From Toxorhynchites rutilus septentrionalis (Eukaryota; Arthropoda; Insecta; Diptera; Culicidae), in contig NC_073746.1 of the NCBI RefSeq assembly GCF_029784135.1, forward strand, positions 289,865,089 through 289,929,088: a stretch of 64,000 bases of DNA, read 5' to 3'. Position 1 is the first letter of the stretch, and every line of letters begins with the position of its first letter. The position numbers were made by a program, and so were the translations under genes. Below the pieces are notes generated by a model. The model did not search any database. It was given only the letters and a program-made list of their open reading frames with translations, and was not told the DNA's origin. Shown one piece after another: positions 21,363 through 33,170 of the stretch.

Positions 21363-23653
21363 CAGTCAAAGCTCTCTATAGTGACAAATCTCTCTATATC
21401 GACATTTCCAAAGGTCCCTTGAAAATCGCATAGAAATTCTTTTCTTTATAGCGACATTTCTCTATAACGACCATTCCCTGTAGCGACACATTTCCGCTCA
21501 TACAAGACATTCTCTATTGCGACAATTTTCAATAACACTCCATGCACAGTGCTATAATAATTAGTTGAATTGGACTTAGTATATAACTATGAAAGAAAAT
21601 AGTCTATGTTATGATTTGTGAACATCAATCATATGTTCGCGCGCAACTGATATGAATTTTCGGATACTTTACAAAAACAGAGAAATTTAAATTTGAAACT
21701 TATTACTTAATCTGAACACATATTTAGATGCAGTTCTGCTGACGGTACATTTTAAAATTCTGTTCAAAATTCTACTGCACATAATCAGCTGTACCATTTC
21801 GTATAGCGAAAGAGCAACCCAAACAATATTTCTCGAAAGAGACGTGATCACTCTGAAGTTCTCTGATGCGTAGTGGGAAGCAATCTAAACGATACTGTGT
21901 GGGTAAAAAGGAATCAATAGGGGAAAAGCGGTGAAAATAAACACCCTAAGGAATATGCCCATTTACTGCGTCCACATACCGCTACAGTCTCCGCTCTTCG
22001 AAGAATATTATAGCTTAACTAATTGTTGTTCATGATATCAAATGGTTTTTATTATAAAAAATAAAAATAGTACATTTTTCATTCAAAGTAAAAAAGATGT
22101 AAAATGGAACACTTTTTTATCGTGCGGTTAAAATGATCACATGGTGGTGGTAATATGGGCTATTACACATATCATGCTAAATGGGATATATATGCCTGTT
22201 CCTTATCTAAATTTGTTTAAATCATTATTCAAATAATAGGTACATGTATGAATCAAGCTGAGCTTGTTCACCTAGAGTAGGAATTAGAATTTTCTCATAC
22301 GTACAAAAACGTAGTAAGAAACATATAACGCTTCATATATTGAGGTTTGGTTTTGGTTGCGGTGGCATATTTTCCCAGGGTAAAAGCCACAAAAGGAACG
22401 CATTGAAAAGTAACATGTGAGGTAGATCAGGTAGGAAAACCATAACATTATAAGTCGTTATCTAGTGGTGGCCCATTTTACCCCAAACAACATAGTCATT
22501 TCGAATGCGAATTAATCACTAAAACCAAATAAAATATCTGTTTACCTCTCATTGAATATGTGAACAGATGTTTAAACTGATGATTTGTCGAAGATATCAG
22601 GTCGAATAATTGAAGTTTCAGGGGAAATTTCTTAAATACGATGCGCGCAAAATTACATTCGAACGGCTACGGTAAGAGAAATTTATGATTCATTTATTAT
22701 TGTTTACATTTTACAGTTTCATGCATTACCGGGTGTCTTAAATAGCTTCAAATGTTCTAAGAATAGGATAATGAAGATGTATCAATTGGGATTTAATTTT
22801 AATTATCGAATTTTGAGCACTGGTTCATTTTACCAACCCTGTTCATTTTACCCTCATTTCCCCTACATATTAGCTGTTGTGGATCACGTTTTCTTGTCCA
22901 TCTTGATTCTGGCGCAAATAAAATCCATTCCGCTAGAACAGTGCTAGAGGAAGACAAAAAAGAATGCTATCAGTTTCCCCTATCTCTATTCAGTTGCCAG
23001 ACATCTGAACTCAACACAAACTTAGCGCAAACAATCCACTATTGTTAATTGCTTGGTCAAAGCTGATTTTGTGAAATCATACAATTTGATGTGGATCAAC
23101 GAAAATAGCATTGATAACGACATCGGCCGTTATGTATTCCGATCAAAGTCGAAGCGGTCGTTGAACAAGGAGGAGAACAACTTTTGAAGGTTGGAAGAAC
23201 AAGAACAAACTTATGCGAAGGAGCAATTTTGTCTGACGATGCCATAATAAAACCAGTGCAAGAGCAATCATCTATAGATAGCAATGATGATGAAACTCAT
23301 TCAGTGTCTGATTAAGTAGTTCACAGTGGAACTATAAGCCCACCCTCTCAAAACCAGTTATATGATGCTTTCAAAACTATTTATATTGGTTTATTAACTA
23401 AAACAAATTTACCAAAGGACAGCTTTTCATTTTATTTTTTTTAATTTAAAGAGAAATGTGTTGGGGGACAAATTAGCTGAATTTTGTATGTATTGTTCAA
23501 TGTTTTGATTTAAGGGTGTTAGAAATCAATTTCCTTTGTTGATGATGTAATTTTATGGTTTCGTGTGAACTTGAGCTTTTCTCTCTTTATAACGACAATC
23601 AAATTCTCTATAGCGGCAGTCCCTTGCAATGTCGCTTTAGAGAGCTTTCACTG
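21363..23653. mobile_element. Pogo/Tigger-like element, decayed, 2.3 kb
   Basis: The left end CAGTCAAAGCTCTCTATAGT and right end (…CTTTAGAGAGCTTTCACTG) form an inverted repeat of about 23 bp, with TA on both sides (21361-21362 and 23654-23655). Inside each end, CTCTATA-CGACA motifs are repeated several times as sub-terminal repeats. A CAGT…AAAGCTCTCTATA terminus with TA duplication fits pogo/Tigger-type DNA transposons. The core around 22900-23320 may be the 3' end of a transposase gene, but it is broken and I cannot confirm it. A separate 944-bp MITE lies inside (21920-22863). Confidence 0.7.
21920..22863 (+). mobile_element. TA-GGGGAA non-autonomous element, copy 1 (nested)
   Basis: 944 bp from GGGGAAAAGCGGTGAAAATA to CATTTTACCCTCATTTCCCC, with TA on both sides. 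The interior is clearly homologous to 39186-40088: CGAAGAATATTATAG near the left end, AGTACAYTTTTCAT, GAATATGTGAACAG and AAACTGATGATTTGTC. The short reading MRAKLHSNGYGKRNL near 22645 corresponds to MPCSQKYGR… in the other copy and resembles the start of a pogo-type transposase, so this looks like an internally deleted pogo-family element. It sits inside the 21363-23653 element and is therefore younger than it. Confidence 0.75.
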
Positions 23654-23655
23654 TA

Positions 23656-23959
23656 TTTTTTGTCAACTTTCTTCTTCCTCATCATTTCTTTTATTATCCT
23701 CTATTTCTATCTTCTGTCATACGTGGCTTGCTACTCTGCACGATCTTTAATCGCTGTTTATAGCAGTTAGCAGGGTGGTTAGATACTTTATTCGCGGCAA
23801 CAATATATGATTATAAACAAGACTCGATAACGGAGATGCAAGTTTTTTATAATTAAATTAATTTTAACTTATAACAGAACAAAATATTAAAATATTAAAA
23901 TTATAGTAAATCACTTTTAATACTTTTAATTGATATTTTTTAATACTTTTAATAAATTT
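23656..23959. other. Spacer between two DNA transposons
   Basis: About 300 bp of AT-rich sequence with a run of TTTTAATACTTTTAAT-like iterations just before the mariner. No gene. Confidence 0.5.
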
Positions 23960-24782
23960 TAGGTGTACCGGTTAGTTTCTTCGGTTTTACAACAGATGGC
24001 GTAACTTGATTATTATTCCAGTGAATCAAATTTCCAGACATTCGTTGGAAAGCTACTGTCATTGCGCGTCTTTTCCAGTTTCAAAAAGTTGAAGCGTAAA
24101 CAATATAGTTTTTTGCCACTTCGAATATGTCGGATTTCGTACCAACGAGAGTGTTATTGCGGGTAGTGTTACTTCATTACTTCAACATGAAGAAACAAGC
24201 TGCGGTAAGACATCGCGTTTTGGTGGAAGTTTATGGTGACCATGCCCCAGCTGAGCGAACGTGTTAGACGTGGTTTGCGCGGTTTGAAAGTGGTAGTTCT
24301 GACTTGGAAGACGAATAAAGTTCCGGACCACCAAAAAAGATTGAAGATGAAGAATTGGAGGCTTTAAGGCTTACTCGATCAAGATCCGTCACAAACGCAA
24401 CAAGAACTTGCAGATACACTTGCATGCACGGTGCATTCAGCAAACTATATCCGATCGTTAAAAAGCCGTAATCTCCAGACATTGGTCCGTCCGATTGCTA
24501 CCTTCTACGATCGATGCAACATGGCTTGGTTGAACAGCACTTCTCCAATTTGGATGAAGTCAAAAATTGTGTAGCATCTCTACTCACCCTTCTTCTCGTC
24601 GATTCATGGTTAGCCGACAAACCGGCCGATTATGTCCGCAAAGGGATCCGTGATTTGCCAGAAAGATGGGGAAAAGTTGTGACTAGCGATGGGAAATACT
24701 TTGAATATTAAATTTGTAACCATTTTTGCAGAATAAAGTAAATTTTTTTGAAAAAAACCAAGAAACTTACCGGTACTCCTAT
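23960..24782 (+). mobile_element. Internally deleted mariner element
   Basis: The left end TAGGTGTACCGGTTAGTTTC (then TTCGGTTTT) and right end (AAAACCAAGAAACTTACCGG then TACTCCTA) form a ~29-bp imperfect inverted repeat. The whole element is about 0.82 kb, against about 1.3 kb for a complete mariner. The missing part is the catalytic core. Confidence 0.8.
24127..24711 (+). pseudogene. Mariner transposase, core deleted and frameshifted
   Basis: The start reads MSDFVPTRVLLRVVLLHYFN with AAVRHRVLVEVYGDHAP, a typical mariner N-terminal helix-turn-helix region (WFARFESG, then DLEDE and DEELEAL). The end reads HGLVEQHFSNLDEVKNCVAS … LPERWGKVVTSDGKYFEY, the normal mariner C terminus. Stops and frameshifts interrupt the N-terminal half (for example TGTTAGACG at about 24262). 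The segment that should carry all three catalytic aspartates is absent. It cannot encode a working enzyme. The subfamily was not determined; it differs from the mariner at 42.2 kb. Confidence 0.85.
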
Positions 24783-27008
24783 TACTTTTTTTGATAACTT
24801 TTAATAACAGTACTCTGGATTAACCAGTAGTATTTTTTATGGAAAAATAATACATTTTCAGCAGTTGTTGGTGACGATGGATTACGCTTTGCCAGCCAGC
24901 TTCGGAGAACAGTTTTGCGCTGTAAACACTACTGCAAGGAGCCGAATGTTTTCCAATTTTTAAGTAATTTTCCACCGAAACAAATCTTCAAACACGCAAT
25001 CTTTTCATCAACTCGGTGACCAAACCTATTTTTATTTGAACGTTTTTGATTAGTAAAAAGCTAACCGCGAGATGGGTGCCGCGTTTGCTGGCCGTCGACC
25101 AAAAACAGTGGCGCGATGATGATTCAACAGCCAGCTTTGCAGAAAATAAATGTGTTGATTATGCTTGTTTGCGTTTTTTAACGTCCTAATTGTGAATCAC
25201 AACCAGAACCAGTAAGAGTTAGTGATAACAATAATACAGTGAATTATTTCGATACGCTTGCCTTTCGTCCTGAAATACTCCTGGTCCTATGCCTTCAGAT
25301 AATTCAATTGGCAGCAAGCCTCGTATCTTCCAGCTTTCAACTTCCCAGCCCGACACTAAAACAACAATCAAATCCAATTGTCGCACTGGATATACTTCTA
25401 TCAGGGCGCAAACTTTCCGGAGAGAGCGAACCAAAGTACTACGGCAACTCAATTCTGCGCCAATTAAACTAAATAATGCTTTTATTAAATGAAACTTATT
25501 ACGGCCCGGCCGAGACGAGGCAGGGCGCAATCATTAAAGTTTTATCAATCCAATTTTACGAAACTTTGCTCCAAGGAGATTCTGACTTCCGTTCTGTTCC
25601 CAAGTTGGGTGGAAAACGGGCTGCTTGGTCTCTGCTCTCTTTGGACAGAGTACGTGTCAAGCAGATATAATATTACATCGCTGGCCAAACTGAAAGACTC
25701 ATGCCGTACCCTCGGAACTGATAGTCCATTACATCTAATTCAACTGTTAATAAAATTAGCCACATCTGAATAAATACTGTGATTATCTCTCTGCGCTCGT
25801 GTCAATCGCTTCCCGAACGTTCTGTTCGATGTTTCTCGTACACGTTAATCAGTACCATCCAACTCGAAGCGTTCAAAATCTACTCCAACTCATTGTATTA
25901 CGATATTTCGAGGAAAACTCTTTGTTTATTCATCCGTAAGCATTCGCGTAATTGGTACCGGTAATAACTAGTGCACTAACCACTAATAATAAAGTGCATA
26001 TAACCACATCTGATCTAGGTCACACGATTGCAAATGCAGCGACCGAGGTCTCCCCCGATACTGTTATGGTTGGAGTAAGACAAAGAAATGAAATCAATGT
26101 CAGGCCACAAAATAGAATTTGCTGAAAGCTTCCATTAGAATACGAAATTATTCATCTAGTGTAGAATCGACTGTGGACTGAAAAGATAATTGCCTTATTG
26201 TACCGAGCGGGTCCGTTCGACACTGTTGACATCCCGAGTTTCCCATTTAATAGCAATTATGTCAGCTCCGCATTCGGTACTTTCATTATGCTTATTAGTG
26301 TTACGCTGGACACCGACATCAATTTCCAAAGTTATTCTTAGTCGTTGCATTCGCTGATTTGATGGCAACAGATAATGTCCATCGTCACTGCAAAATCATA
26401 TTCTCCCCCTCCTGGCTGATGACACGATGGTCACACAGAAAAGCATACCCGGAGAGAACAGAGAATAAATTTTGCAAATGAATTGCTTGTTTCCATTAGC
26501 GTTACAAGTTCTTGGTGCATTAGAATTGTCCAGTCAACGGACAAAATGGGACACCTCCTACGAGCCATTTGCTCTCGATTCCTCCCATGGTCTAGATTCC
26601 GCATCGGGTCTGGTTGGCGTGATGACATAAAAGTGATTGCTATACTTCGATAATTGAAACTCTATTACTGGAAAAAAGGCTGACTTGTGAAGCGGAAAGA
26701 AGGTCACTTGCAATTTCTTTGTTCTTCTTTTGATCAAACGTACTCATTTATAGAGGTGTATACATGAGGGCATATACTACAACATCTTTCGTACTGATAT
26801 CAAGAGTTTTTGAGAATTATATACGACTATTAGCTTATTCAGAATTTGTCATTAGAACAAAGTGCATCACGATAGGCGAAAATGGAATCAATTTTTTCTA
26901 ATTGGTCAGACTTTAGATCAAAATATAGAGTTCATCTTGTGTGTAGATCGTACAAATCGAATGAAAAAAGTTACAGGAGGGTTGTGTCCATGACACGACC
27001 GCATAATT
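24783..27008. other. Intron sequence without a recognised gene
   Basis: Mostly unique by eye. The stretch 25200-26660 has balanced composition with open frames up to about 100 codons on both strands, none with familiar motifs or well-placed splice sites. It is probably host intron. Confidence 0.45.
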
Positions 27009-29051
27009 GACGTAGGATTACGTTAGGCTATCTGTTGATTTTGGATATGTTTGAAGAATTACATCGTTAAACTCTTTGATAATGATTTGGTGGATCTTAA
27101 AATAGCCTTTTGTTTGGTTGTTAGGTATTGTTTGTTCACTCAACCAGTGTTTACCAAGTGATGATGACAGAATAATGGTAAACCGTCGTTGGATGGTGCG
27201 TATCAGATAAAAGATACCGAAATGGAACGAGATATGATGAAAACCGCCCTCTGTGATCCTAGAAGAGATGCTTCCTGTGTTATGTATGGATGAACTAAAG
27301 AAAATAAAACTCACTAATGTAATATAGGATAATTACCAATACCGAACACAATTATCAATTTTTCTCATCAGTAATATAAGGTACACCGGGGCAAGTTAAA
27401 ACGGAAATCGTAACATTTACTAGGATGATTGATTGACGTGATAAATATATATATATATACGTTACACCACAACAGACCGACCAGAGCATGCCCGAAGCCA
27501 AAGCGTCAGCAGAATCAATCCACATAGCAACAGAGACAGCCAGACAGAGCCAACAACGTGCGGCCGCATACCCACTAAATCGATGACGCGTGCAATATGA
27601 ACCAGACCACGCGATCGAAGCTTGCAGGATAATCAGGCCATACCAAGAATGAAGAGACAGCAGAATGTAATTAACAAAAAGGCTTGTAGAATTATATTCG
27701 AGTCAGTTCTTAATCGAGGTTCAGATAGTTAACAATAAATTATTGTGTCGTTAAGCTAATAAAAGTTTTTTTAAAAACCCGTTCTCGTATATCACGGCAT
27801 AATTTATATATATGTATATATTAAACATTAACATTATAACTCACCCCATAGTTTTTTCAATCCTGAGGCAGATTTCAACCAGTGAAAATCGGATATTTTT
27901 TAAGTATTGCTGCAGATGCCGGATGTTATATGTCAGTGACTGCTATATGAATGAATGATGCTGAATTAACACAATAAGAATTATTCATATTTCGTTCCTC
28001 AGAAATTTCACACAGACATGATACATGTCAAATTTGTTAATTATGCAATTAGGGGTCGTTAAAATATAACGTTACGCAATTTGTTTACTATTTTAGACTC
28101 CATCTTCCCTACATAACATGTAACAAATGGTCATTTGCATAGAGATGTTTAGATTTAGTTGGATTTACTTCTAAACAAGTTCCTACAAGGCATCCCCTTC
28201 TCCCTTTCTGAGTGCGTTACGTAATATTTGAATATTTAAATGATCTCATAAACCTCATTAGTGGTCGTTTTGAGAGGCTCTACTCTGACATGGTCTAACA
28301 CTCCTGATGATATTGTCGTATGTTAATTCCTAGCCCATATTTCGTGTATTAAACTACTCCTCCACATTTTACGTGTACCAATACCTTTCACTAATTTTTT
28401 ATATGTGATTCCTTCAATTTAGTGTTCCATAAATCAGTTGTAGCAACACATTATACTATATGTAGAGCATATGGGAAATCACGTTTTCTAATATTTCTTC
28501 ACTTTTTCAATTTTTCTCGCCGTATAAACTTTCCTTGGTTGAAAATGAACACAAAAACAGACAGCTTAAACCAAACGACCCGTTCTCGAGCGGGAACACA
28601 CCTTGGTTTTTATTTATTAGCAATGCCGATTTCCTCTGGGTACCTTGGTTTTGATGTCTCTGTTAGGGAACACATTTCGGTGGGAACAAAAGCTTCCCCT
28701 ACTTTAATGCATTGGCGATGCCGGTTTGCCCCAGGCAGCTTGGTTTTGATGTCTCTGTTAGGGACCCGCCTCATGTATCGTCAATTTCGACCAATCAGAA
28801 GTGGGTATTTCCGTTAGGATAGGGGTTGAGATTTTTCAATTGTTCGATAGTTAGTTTAATGAAATATATTATTTTATTCAATGTAAAAAAATGTTATGAA
28901 GTGCCGAAATTGATTGACGCAAAAATCTCATCAATCCATCATGAAATGACTGAGCAATAAGCGTTTGAAATTGGACAATTTTCACGATGTGCTCGATTTT
29001 CGATTTTCAATTTGTACCCCAATATGTTCCCGAAAGACGTAATCCTACGTC
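27009..29051 (-). repeat. GACGTAGGAYTACGTC-bounded repeat, copy in reverse orientation
   Basis: It begins GACGTAGGATTACGTTAGGC (27009) and ends GACGTAATCCTACGTC (29036-29051). Reversed, its head matches the layout at 41328: the palindrome, then a ~550-bp leader, then tandem units containing CCCTAACAGAGACATCAAAA. Two such units lie about 96 bp apart (28643 and 28738, read on the plus strand as CTTGGTTTTGATGTCTCTGT). The middle (about 27460-27800) is unlike the other copies and may be a later insertion. Confidence 0.6.
27461..27802. repeat. Possible LTR-like insertion
   Basis: This is a compositionally distinct segment between two TATATATA runs. It starts GTTACACCACAACAGACCGA, holds an AATAAAAG polyadenylation-like signal near 27757 and ends near CGTATATCACGGCATAA. 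It resembles a solo LTR in composition. The TG…CA ends and a clean target duplication are not seen, so this is a weak call. Confidence 0.25.
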
Positions 29052-29438
29052 AAAACGAGAATGGTTGGTGTGTCTAGAATGAGAATGAGAATGAATTAAT
29101 ACAGCCAAATTTCCCCTATAGCCAAATTTTTATGAAAATGTAATTTTTTATCTTATTCATACAAAATACATACCAATTCAAAAACTTTGCTATTGGTTAA
29201 GTGGGTAATAAATAGATATGAAATTCAGTAAATATTAGGTGTAATTATAAATTAATAATACAAATTATTATTAATAATTTCTATTAAAATATTAGTCATT
29301 CCTATAATATGTTGGTTCACGTAACACAATTTATAAAGTATTTTTAATGTTTGAAATTAGAATTTGGGTTCATTCAAAGGGGTCAATTTTTAGACCACGT
29401 ATACTCCCAAAATCAGTTTTCGTTCATGTCAACTCCTG
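29052..29438. other. AT-rich spacer and the repeat entered by the LINE
   Basis: No gene. The last ~45 bp (AAAATCAGTTTTCG … AACTCCTGGGA) belong to the repeat also seen at 2450-2530, whose other half resumes at 30800. Confidence 0.5.
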
Positions 29439-30799
29439 GGAGGTTTTGGCAGGCGTACGTCTTCTTGCAGGTTGATGCTTCTTCATATATTCCCAACCGT
29501 GTTTGTTTTCCTGACTACATCAATTCCTCTGTGCATTTTGATCTGTCCATGAAGCAAGATATCCATGGAATACCAGATAATCTTCGATCGAGGATCGTTC
29601 CACCGATCTTTGATGCAAAGTATGGGGATATCAATTGTGACAATATGTATTTTACTGATGGGTCTTCTATGAATGAGTCCACAGGATTTGGAGTGTTCAA
29701 CGAATTTTTTTAGCGCCTCCCACAGTCTTCAATATCCTTGCTCAGTGTAACGGATAGTCTTAGCTCTGTCGAAGCTATCCGTTCAGTGAGGCCGGAAAAG
29801 CACTCGCCGTACTTCCTTGAGAGAATACGAGAAATTTTGAGTGCTTTATCCAGACGCTGTTATGTCATTACCTTTGTCTGGGTCCCTTCACATTGCTCAA
29901 TTCCGGGCAATGAGAGGGCTGACTCATTAGCAAAGGTAGGTGCAATTGAAGGGGATATTAATCAGCGTTAAATCTCCTTCAATGAATTTTATTCTTTAGT
30001 CCGCAAAAATACCATTGCTAACTGGCAACGCAAGTGGAATGAAGATGAATTGGGCCGGTGGTTTCACTCGATTATCTCTAAGGTTAGCCTCCAACCGTGG
30101 TTCAAAAGTCTAGACTTGAGTCGGGACTTCATTCGTACCTTCTCCCGACTCATGTCCAATCACTGTTCGTTAGATGCACTACTCTTCCGCTTCAATCTTG
30201 CCAGCAGCAATCTCTGCGTTTGTGGCAAAGGTTATCACGACATTGAACACGTTGTTTGGTCGTGCGAGTTGTATCTTGTCGACAGATCGAATTTAGTAAA
30301 CTCCCTTCGGGCCCGAGGAAGACAGCCCAATGTGCCGGTGAGAGAAGTGTTGGCTCGGTTAGATCTTGATTACATGTCCCAAATATATGTTTTCCTTAAA
30401 GCTATCGATCATCGTGTGTGATTGTCCTTATACCCTCATCCCCTCCTTTTCTTCCTTCGCGAGCAATCGGTTCTCTTCTTACTAACAATAGAATAAGTTG
30501 AAATGTAAATACATAGTAGTTATTAGATAGGTTTAAGAGTTGAGTGTGATGAGTGTGAGTGAGAGTGTGAGTGTGAACATTGTCAACATATCCTTATATC
30601 CCATCCTATTCCTGATAAAAATATGTCACCCTTCTAAACTCGAGTCTACCGCGAGTAATCGGTTTCTACCTTATTAACAATATAATTAAGGAAAATTGTT
30701 CATAGATATACAGATATAATTAATATGTTTAGTTAAGAATTCGGCTTCTTTAAACTTATGTAATTGAGCCTGTAAAAATAAACGAATTAATAAAAAAAA
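29439..30799 (+). mobile_element. 5'-truncated non-LTR retrotransposon (LINE) with RNase H domain
   Basis: It holds the 3' part of a LINE, ending at 30799 in an AATTAATAAAAAAAA tail. It is flanked by a near-identical duplication of the target (AACTCCTGGGA before 29439 and AACTTCTGGGA after the tail). The coding remnant shows an RNase H domain and a C-terminal Cys/His motif, which puts it in the group of RNase H-bearing insect LINEs (I/LOA/Loner-like). The exact clade needs a database search. The 3' non-coding part contains a GAGTGTGAG microsatellite at about 30545-30580. Confidence 0.8.
29450..30421 (+). pseudogene. LINE ORF2 C-terminal remnant (RNase H, Cys/His)
   Basis: The frame starting at 29450 contains NMYFTDGSSMNESTGFGVF, the first catalytic motif of RNase H, and stops at 29713. 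After a short deletion and frameshift it resumes near 29738 with VTDSLSSVEAI and then FVWVPSHCSIPGNERADSLA, the other RNase H motifs. One in-frame stop (29969-29971) follows. Then comes a segment with LCVCGKGYHDIEHVVWSC, the C-x-C…H…C motif near the end of such ORF2 proteins, ending at a stop near 30421. The reverse transcriptase and endonuclease are missing by 5' truncation. It is not functional. Confidence 0.85.
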
Positions 30800-31590
30800 A
30801 CTTCTGGGAAACCGATATGACCGATATGGTCTAGACAATTCCTTAACCTAAGCCTAAAATGGCTAAGCGTTCGAAAAATCGAACAGCAACTTTGATAATT
30901 TTTCATGCCTTTGGAAAGCAACCATATGGTAATGTTTTTGCACCAAAAGATAGCTTAATTTAATTGCCTATCACTTACTATCAAGTTCATTCAATTTTGT
31001 ATAACTTTATTGGGCAATAAATTCGATATAAAGCGAGCATGTTTGGAGGGTGTGTTCAATTTCAATTAAAAACCCAATAACAAATATATGTGAACTTTTC
31101 TACACTATTACTTTGATAAAAGAACATACATTGTGATATAGGTCAAAAATCATTCGATTGAGTCTCCTACAGGAAAATAACCGGAAAAACTGAGTGTTCG
31201 AAAAATCGAACGTTGGCCATAACGAACTTTTTTTTTCTGTTACATCAATACCAACACATCTAACTTCCGCAGCGCATTTCGGTTTGTTTACTTTGGAAGA
31301 CGGAAGGTTTTTCATAGGTTTGAATTGTAAATGTTTGCAAATATCGATAATTAATGGCTCGAATTATCGATAATAATCGAATATTATTGAAAATCTGTAT
31401 GATTTTTTGTCCGTAATAAGCTTAGGTGATGGCGGCCCGTAGAATTTCGTGAGTGGAGAAGCTGGAGGAAATGATCAGTACGTGTAAGGAGGATTCTAAT
31501 GAAATTGCTGGTGTAAATATTCTTCCGCCGGACCGAATAATAACCTCCCAACCCTCTATGCCATTGTTTTTTCCCATCATTTTGGTACTT
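30800..31590. other. Intron sequence, no gene recognised
   Basis: It begins with the second half of the repeat split by the LINE (CTTCTGGGAAACCGATATGA). Later it has several GTTCGAAAAATCGAAC-type inverted motifs (about 30870 and 31195) and GATAATTAATGGCTCGAATT near 31345. No coding sequence is recognised. Confidence 0.45.
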
Positions 31591-31592
31591 TG

Positions 31593-32235
31593 TAATGCTG
31601 TTCTACGCATTATTATCCCATGTCCCTGAATCAGCAACTGAGAAAAACGCAATCAAAATTTTCTAACATATTTGTCTACCAGAACCTTGAAGCTTTTCTA
31701 ATTAGCAATACACTGGGGTTTTTTTTATAAGCAAAAAACTATTGTTTAATGAAATGTGAAAAGATTTCCTCAATTCAATCAATCCATCTTAGTTACGGGT
31801 TTAAAAATTCATGGTGAAATAGTTATGCCTAGAATATCAATATGGGACAATTGAACTTGATGTTGTTTTCTGAAATACTGGAGACAAACAATAAGTTCGT
31901 TTGTGTTTTCCGAAAGATTATGCATAAAAACATCGTTTTATGATGAAGGGAGTGATCTGCAATACCTTTGCTGAATCAAGGTGAAGACGTGATCTGTTAA
32001 ACTTTTTTTATTTGTTTGAAAATTAATTCGTTCTTTCAAACCAGAAATGACTGTGATACAGTTATGCTTAGAATATCAACATGGGGCAATTGAGATTGTT
32101 GTTGTTTTTTTTAAAAGCTGTGAACAAACTATAATTTTTTTTTGTGTTTTTCCGGCATATTAGGCGTAAAAACATTGTGAAGAAAAGTGAAAATTATCAA
32201 AAAGTAACATGAGACAACTATGCGTATTTTTGCTA
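31593..32235. mobile_element. TIR element with CTGCCGTTCTACGCATAGTT ends, copy 1 (decayed)
   Basis: The left end ATGCTGTTCTACGCATTATT and right end (GTAACATGAGACAACTATGC) are the degraded inverted ends of the family that is complete at 40344-41094. Shared interior landmarks are TTTGTCTACCARAA, TAGCAATACACTGG, CTATTGTTTAATGAAATGTG and AATATCAACATGGG. It has no coding capacity. Confidence 0.7.
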
Positions 32236-32251
32236 ATTGAAGTAACATTTT

Positions 32252-32424
32252 TTTTTTTTTTTTTTAATTCGTTTATTTTTACAGGCTCAGTTACTTAAGT
32301 TTAAAGGAGCCGAATTCTTAAATATATTTTTAAAACTATATATATATATAGAAACAATTTTCTTACATCTATGGTTAGTAAGGTGGAAAACCGATTACTC
32401 GCGGTGTACTCGAGTTTAGAAGGG
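32252..32424 (-). mobile_element. Short 5'-truncated LINE copy with perfect target duplication
   Basis: 173 bp in reverse orientation: a poly-T run (the tail), then AATTCGTTTATTTTTACAGG and sequence matching the last ~170 bp of the LINE at 29439-30799, ending with GGTGTACTCGAGTTTAGAAG. It is bounded by a perfect 13-bp duplication GAAGTAACATTTT (32239-32251 and 32425-32437). It shows that this LINE family moved by target-primed reverse transcription into this intron more than once. Confidence 0.9.
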
Positions 32425-32437
32425 GAAGTAACATTTT

Positions 32438-33109
32438 GTTAGCAGTATGTTTGTACTGCCAAAAAAAAAATGCGGGTTTCGGTCAATGTTCGATTTTTCG
32501 AACAGTTTTTTCCCGGAAAATGGAAAATGGGAAAAAATAATTCTTGAACATTGGGGTTTTTTTGAAGGTCAATAATCGAAATTACTTCGATGGCTTTCGT
32601 TAAAAAAATAATTTTGACAGCTTGGTCGTTAATAGGTTAATGCTGCGACATTTGCGGTAGTGGAGAACCAGCCAAAATTGAGGTCGAAAAATGACTTCGT
32701 GCTCTTTCTCGTGCCTCCAACAACAAGAATTCATTGAGCCAATGGAATGCTGCAAAAAAGTTCAACTATTCTCAACAGTACATCTGCAAAACATTGAAAA
32801 GAGTCAAAATAAAGAGCGGAAAGAAGACAAGAGCCCCGGAATGCACTGAGAAACAGATTTAACGCGGAAATCTCAATGAATTCCTTTCTTTTAGTGTAAG
32901 AACACACTTTTGGAGTGTGGTTGCTATCCCACTGGCTAAACTGACCCTAAAGGTTCAGGTCCTTGCAAAGTTCTCTCATGGAAAAAAATCGACTCTATGA
33001 ACAGCAAAAAAAATATCTTGAACTTGTTCTGGAATGATTAAATTTTAAAGCAGCTTGAAATATGTTGATAGATTGTGGAACAAAACTGCATATATATTAC
33101 TAGAGAAGG
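32438..33109. other. Intron sequence, no gene recognised
   Basis: AT-rich. About 32640-32870 is somewhat GC-richer and reads like degraded coding DNA, but I cannot name a family. No splice-bounded exon is visible. Confidence 0.4.
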
Positions 33110-33111
33110 TT

Positions 33112-33170
33112 TTATATGTGATGTAACCGCAAGGTTAACGTAGGACTACCTTTGGCTTGATAATCATTTG
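33112..33170 (-). repeat. End fragment of the GACGTAGG repeat family
   Basis: GATGTAACCGCAAGGTTAAC followed by GTAGGACTACC is the reverse complement of the right end at about 43490-43530 (AGTCCTACGTGAACCTTGCG then GTTAT). Only this end is recognisable. Confidence 0.65.

Noticed and set aside
27461..27802. A full LTR retrotransposon
   Set aside because: There is only a single LTR-like block, with no gag-pol, primer-binding site or second LTR, and TG…CA ends are not seen. It is kept only as a weak LTR-like call.
30545..30580. GAGTGTGAG microsatellite as a separate functional element
   Set aside because: It is a short simple repeat in the 3' non-coding part of the LINE and shows nothing more.
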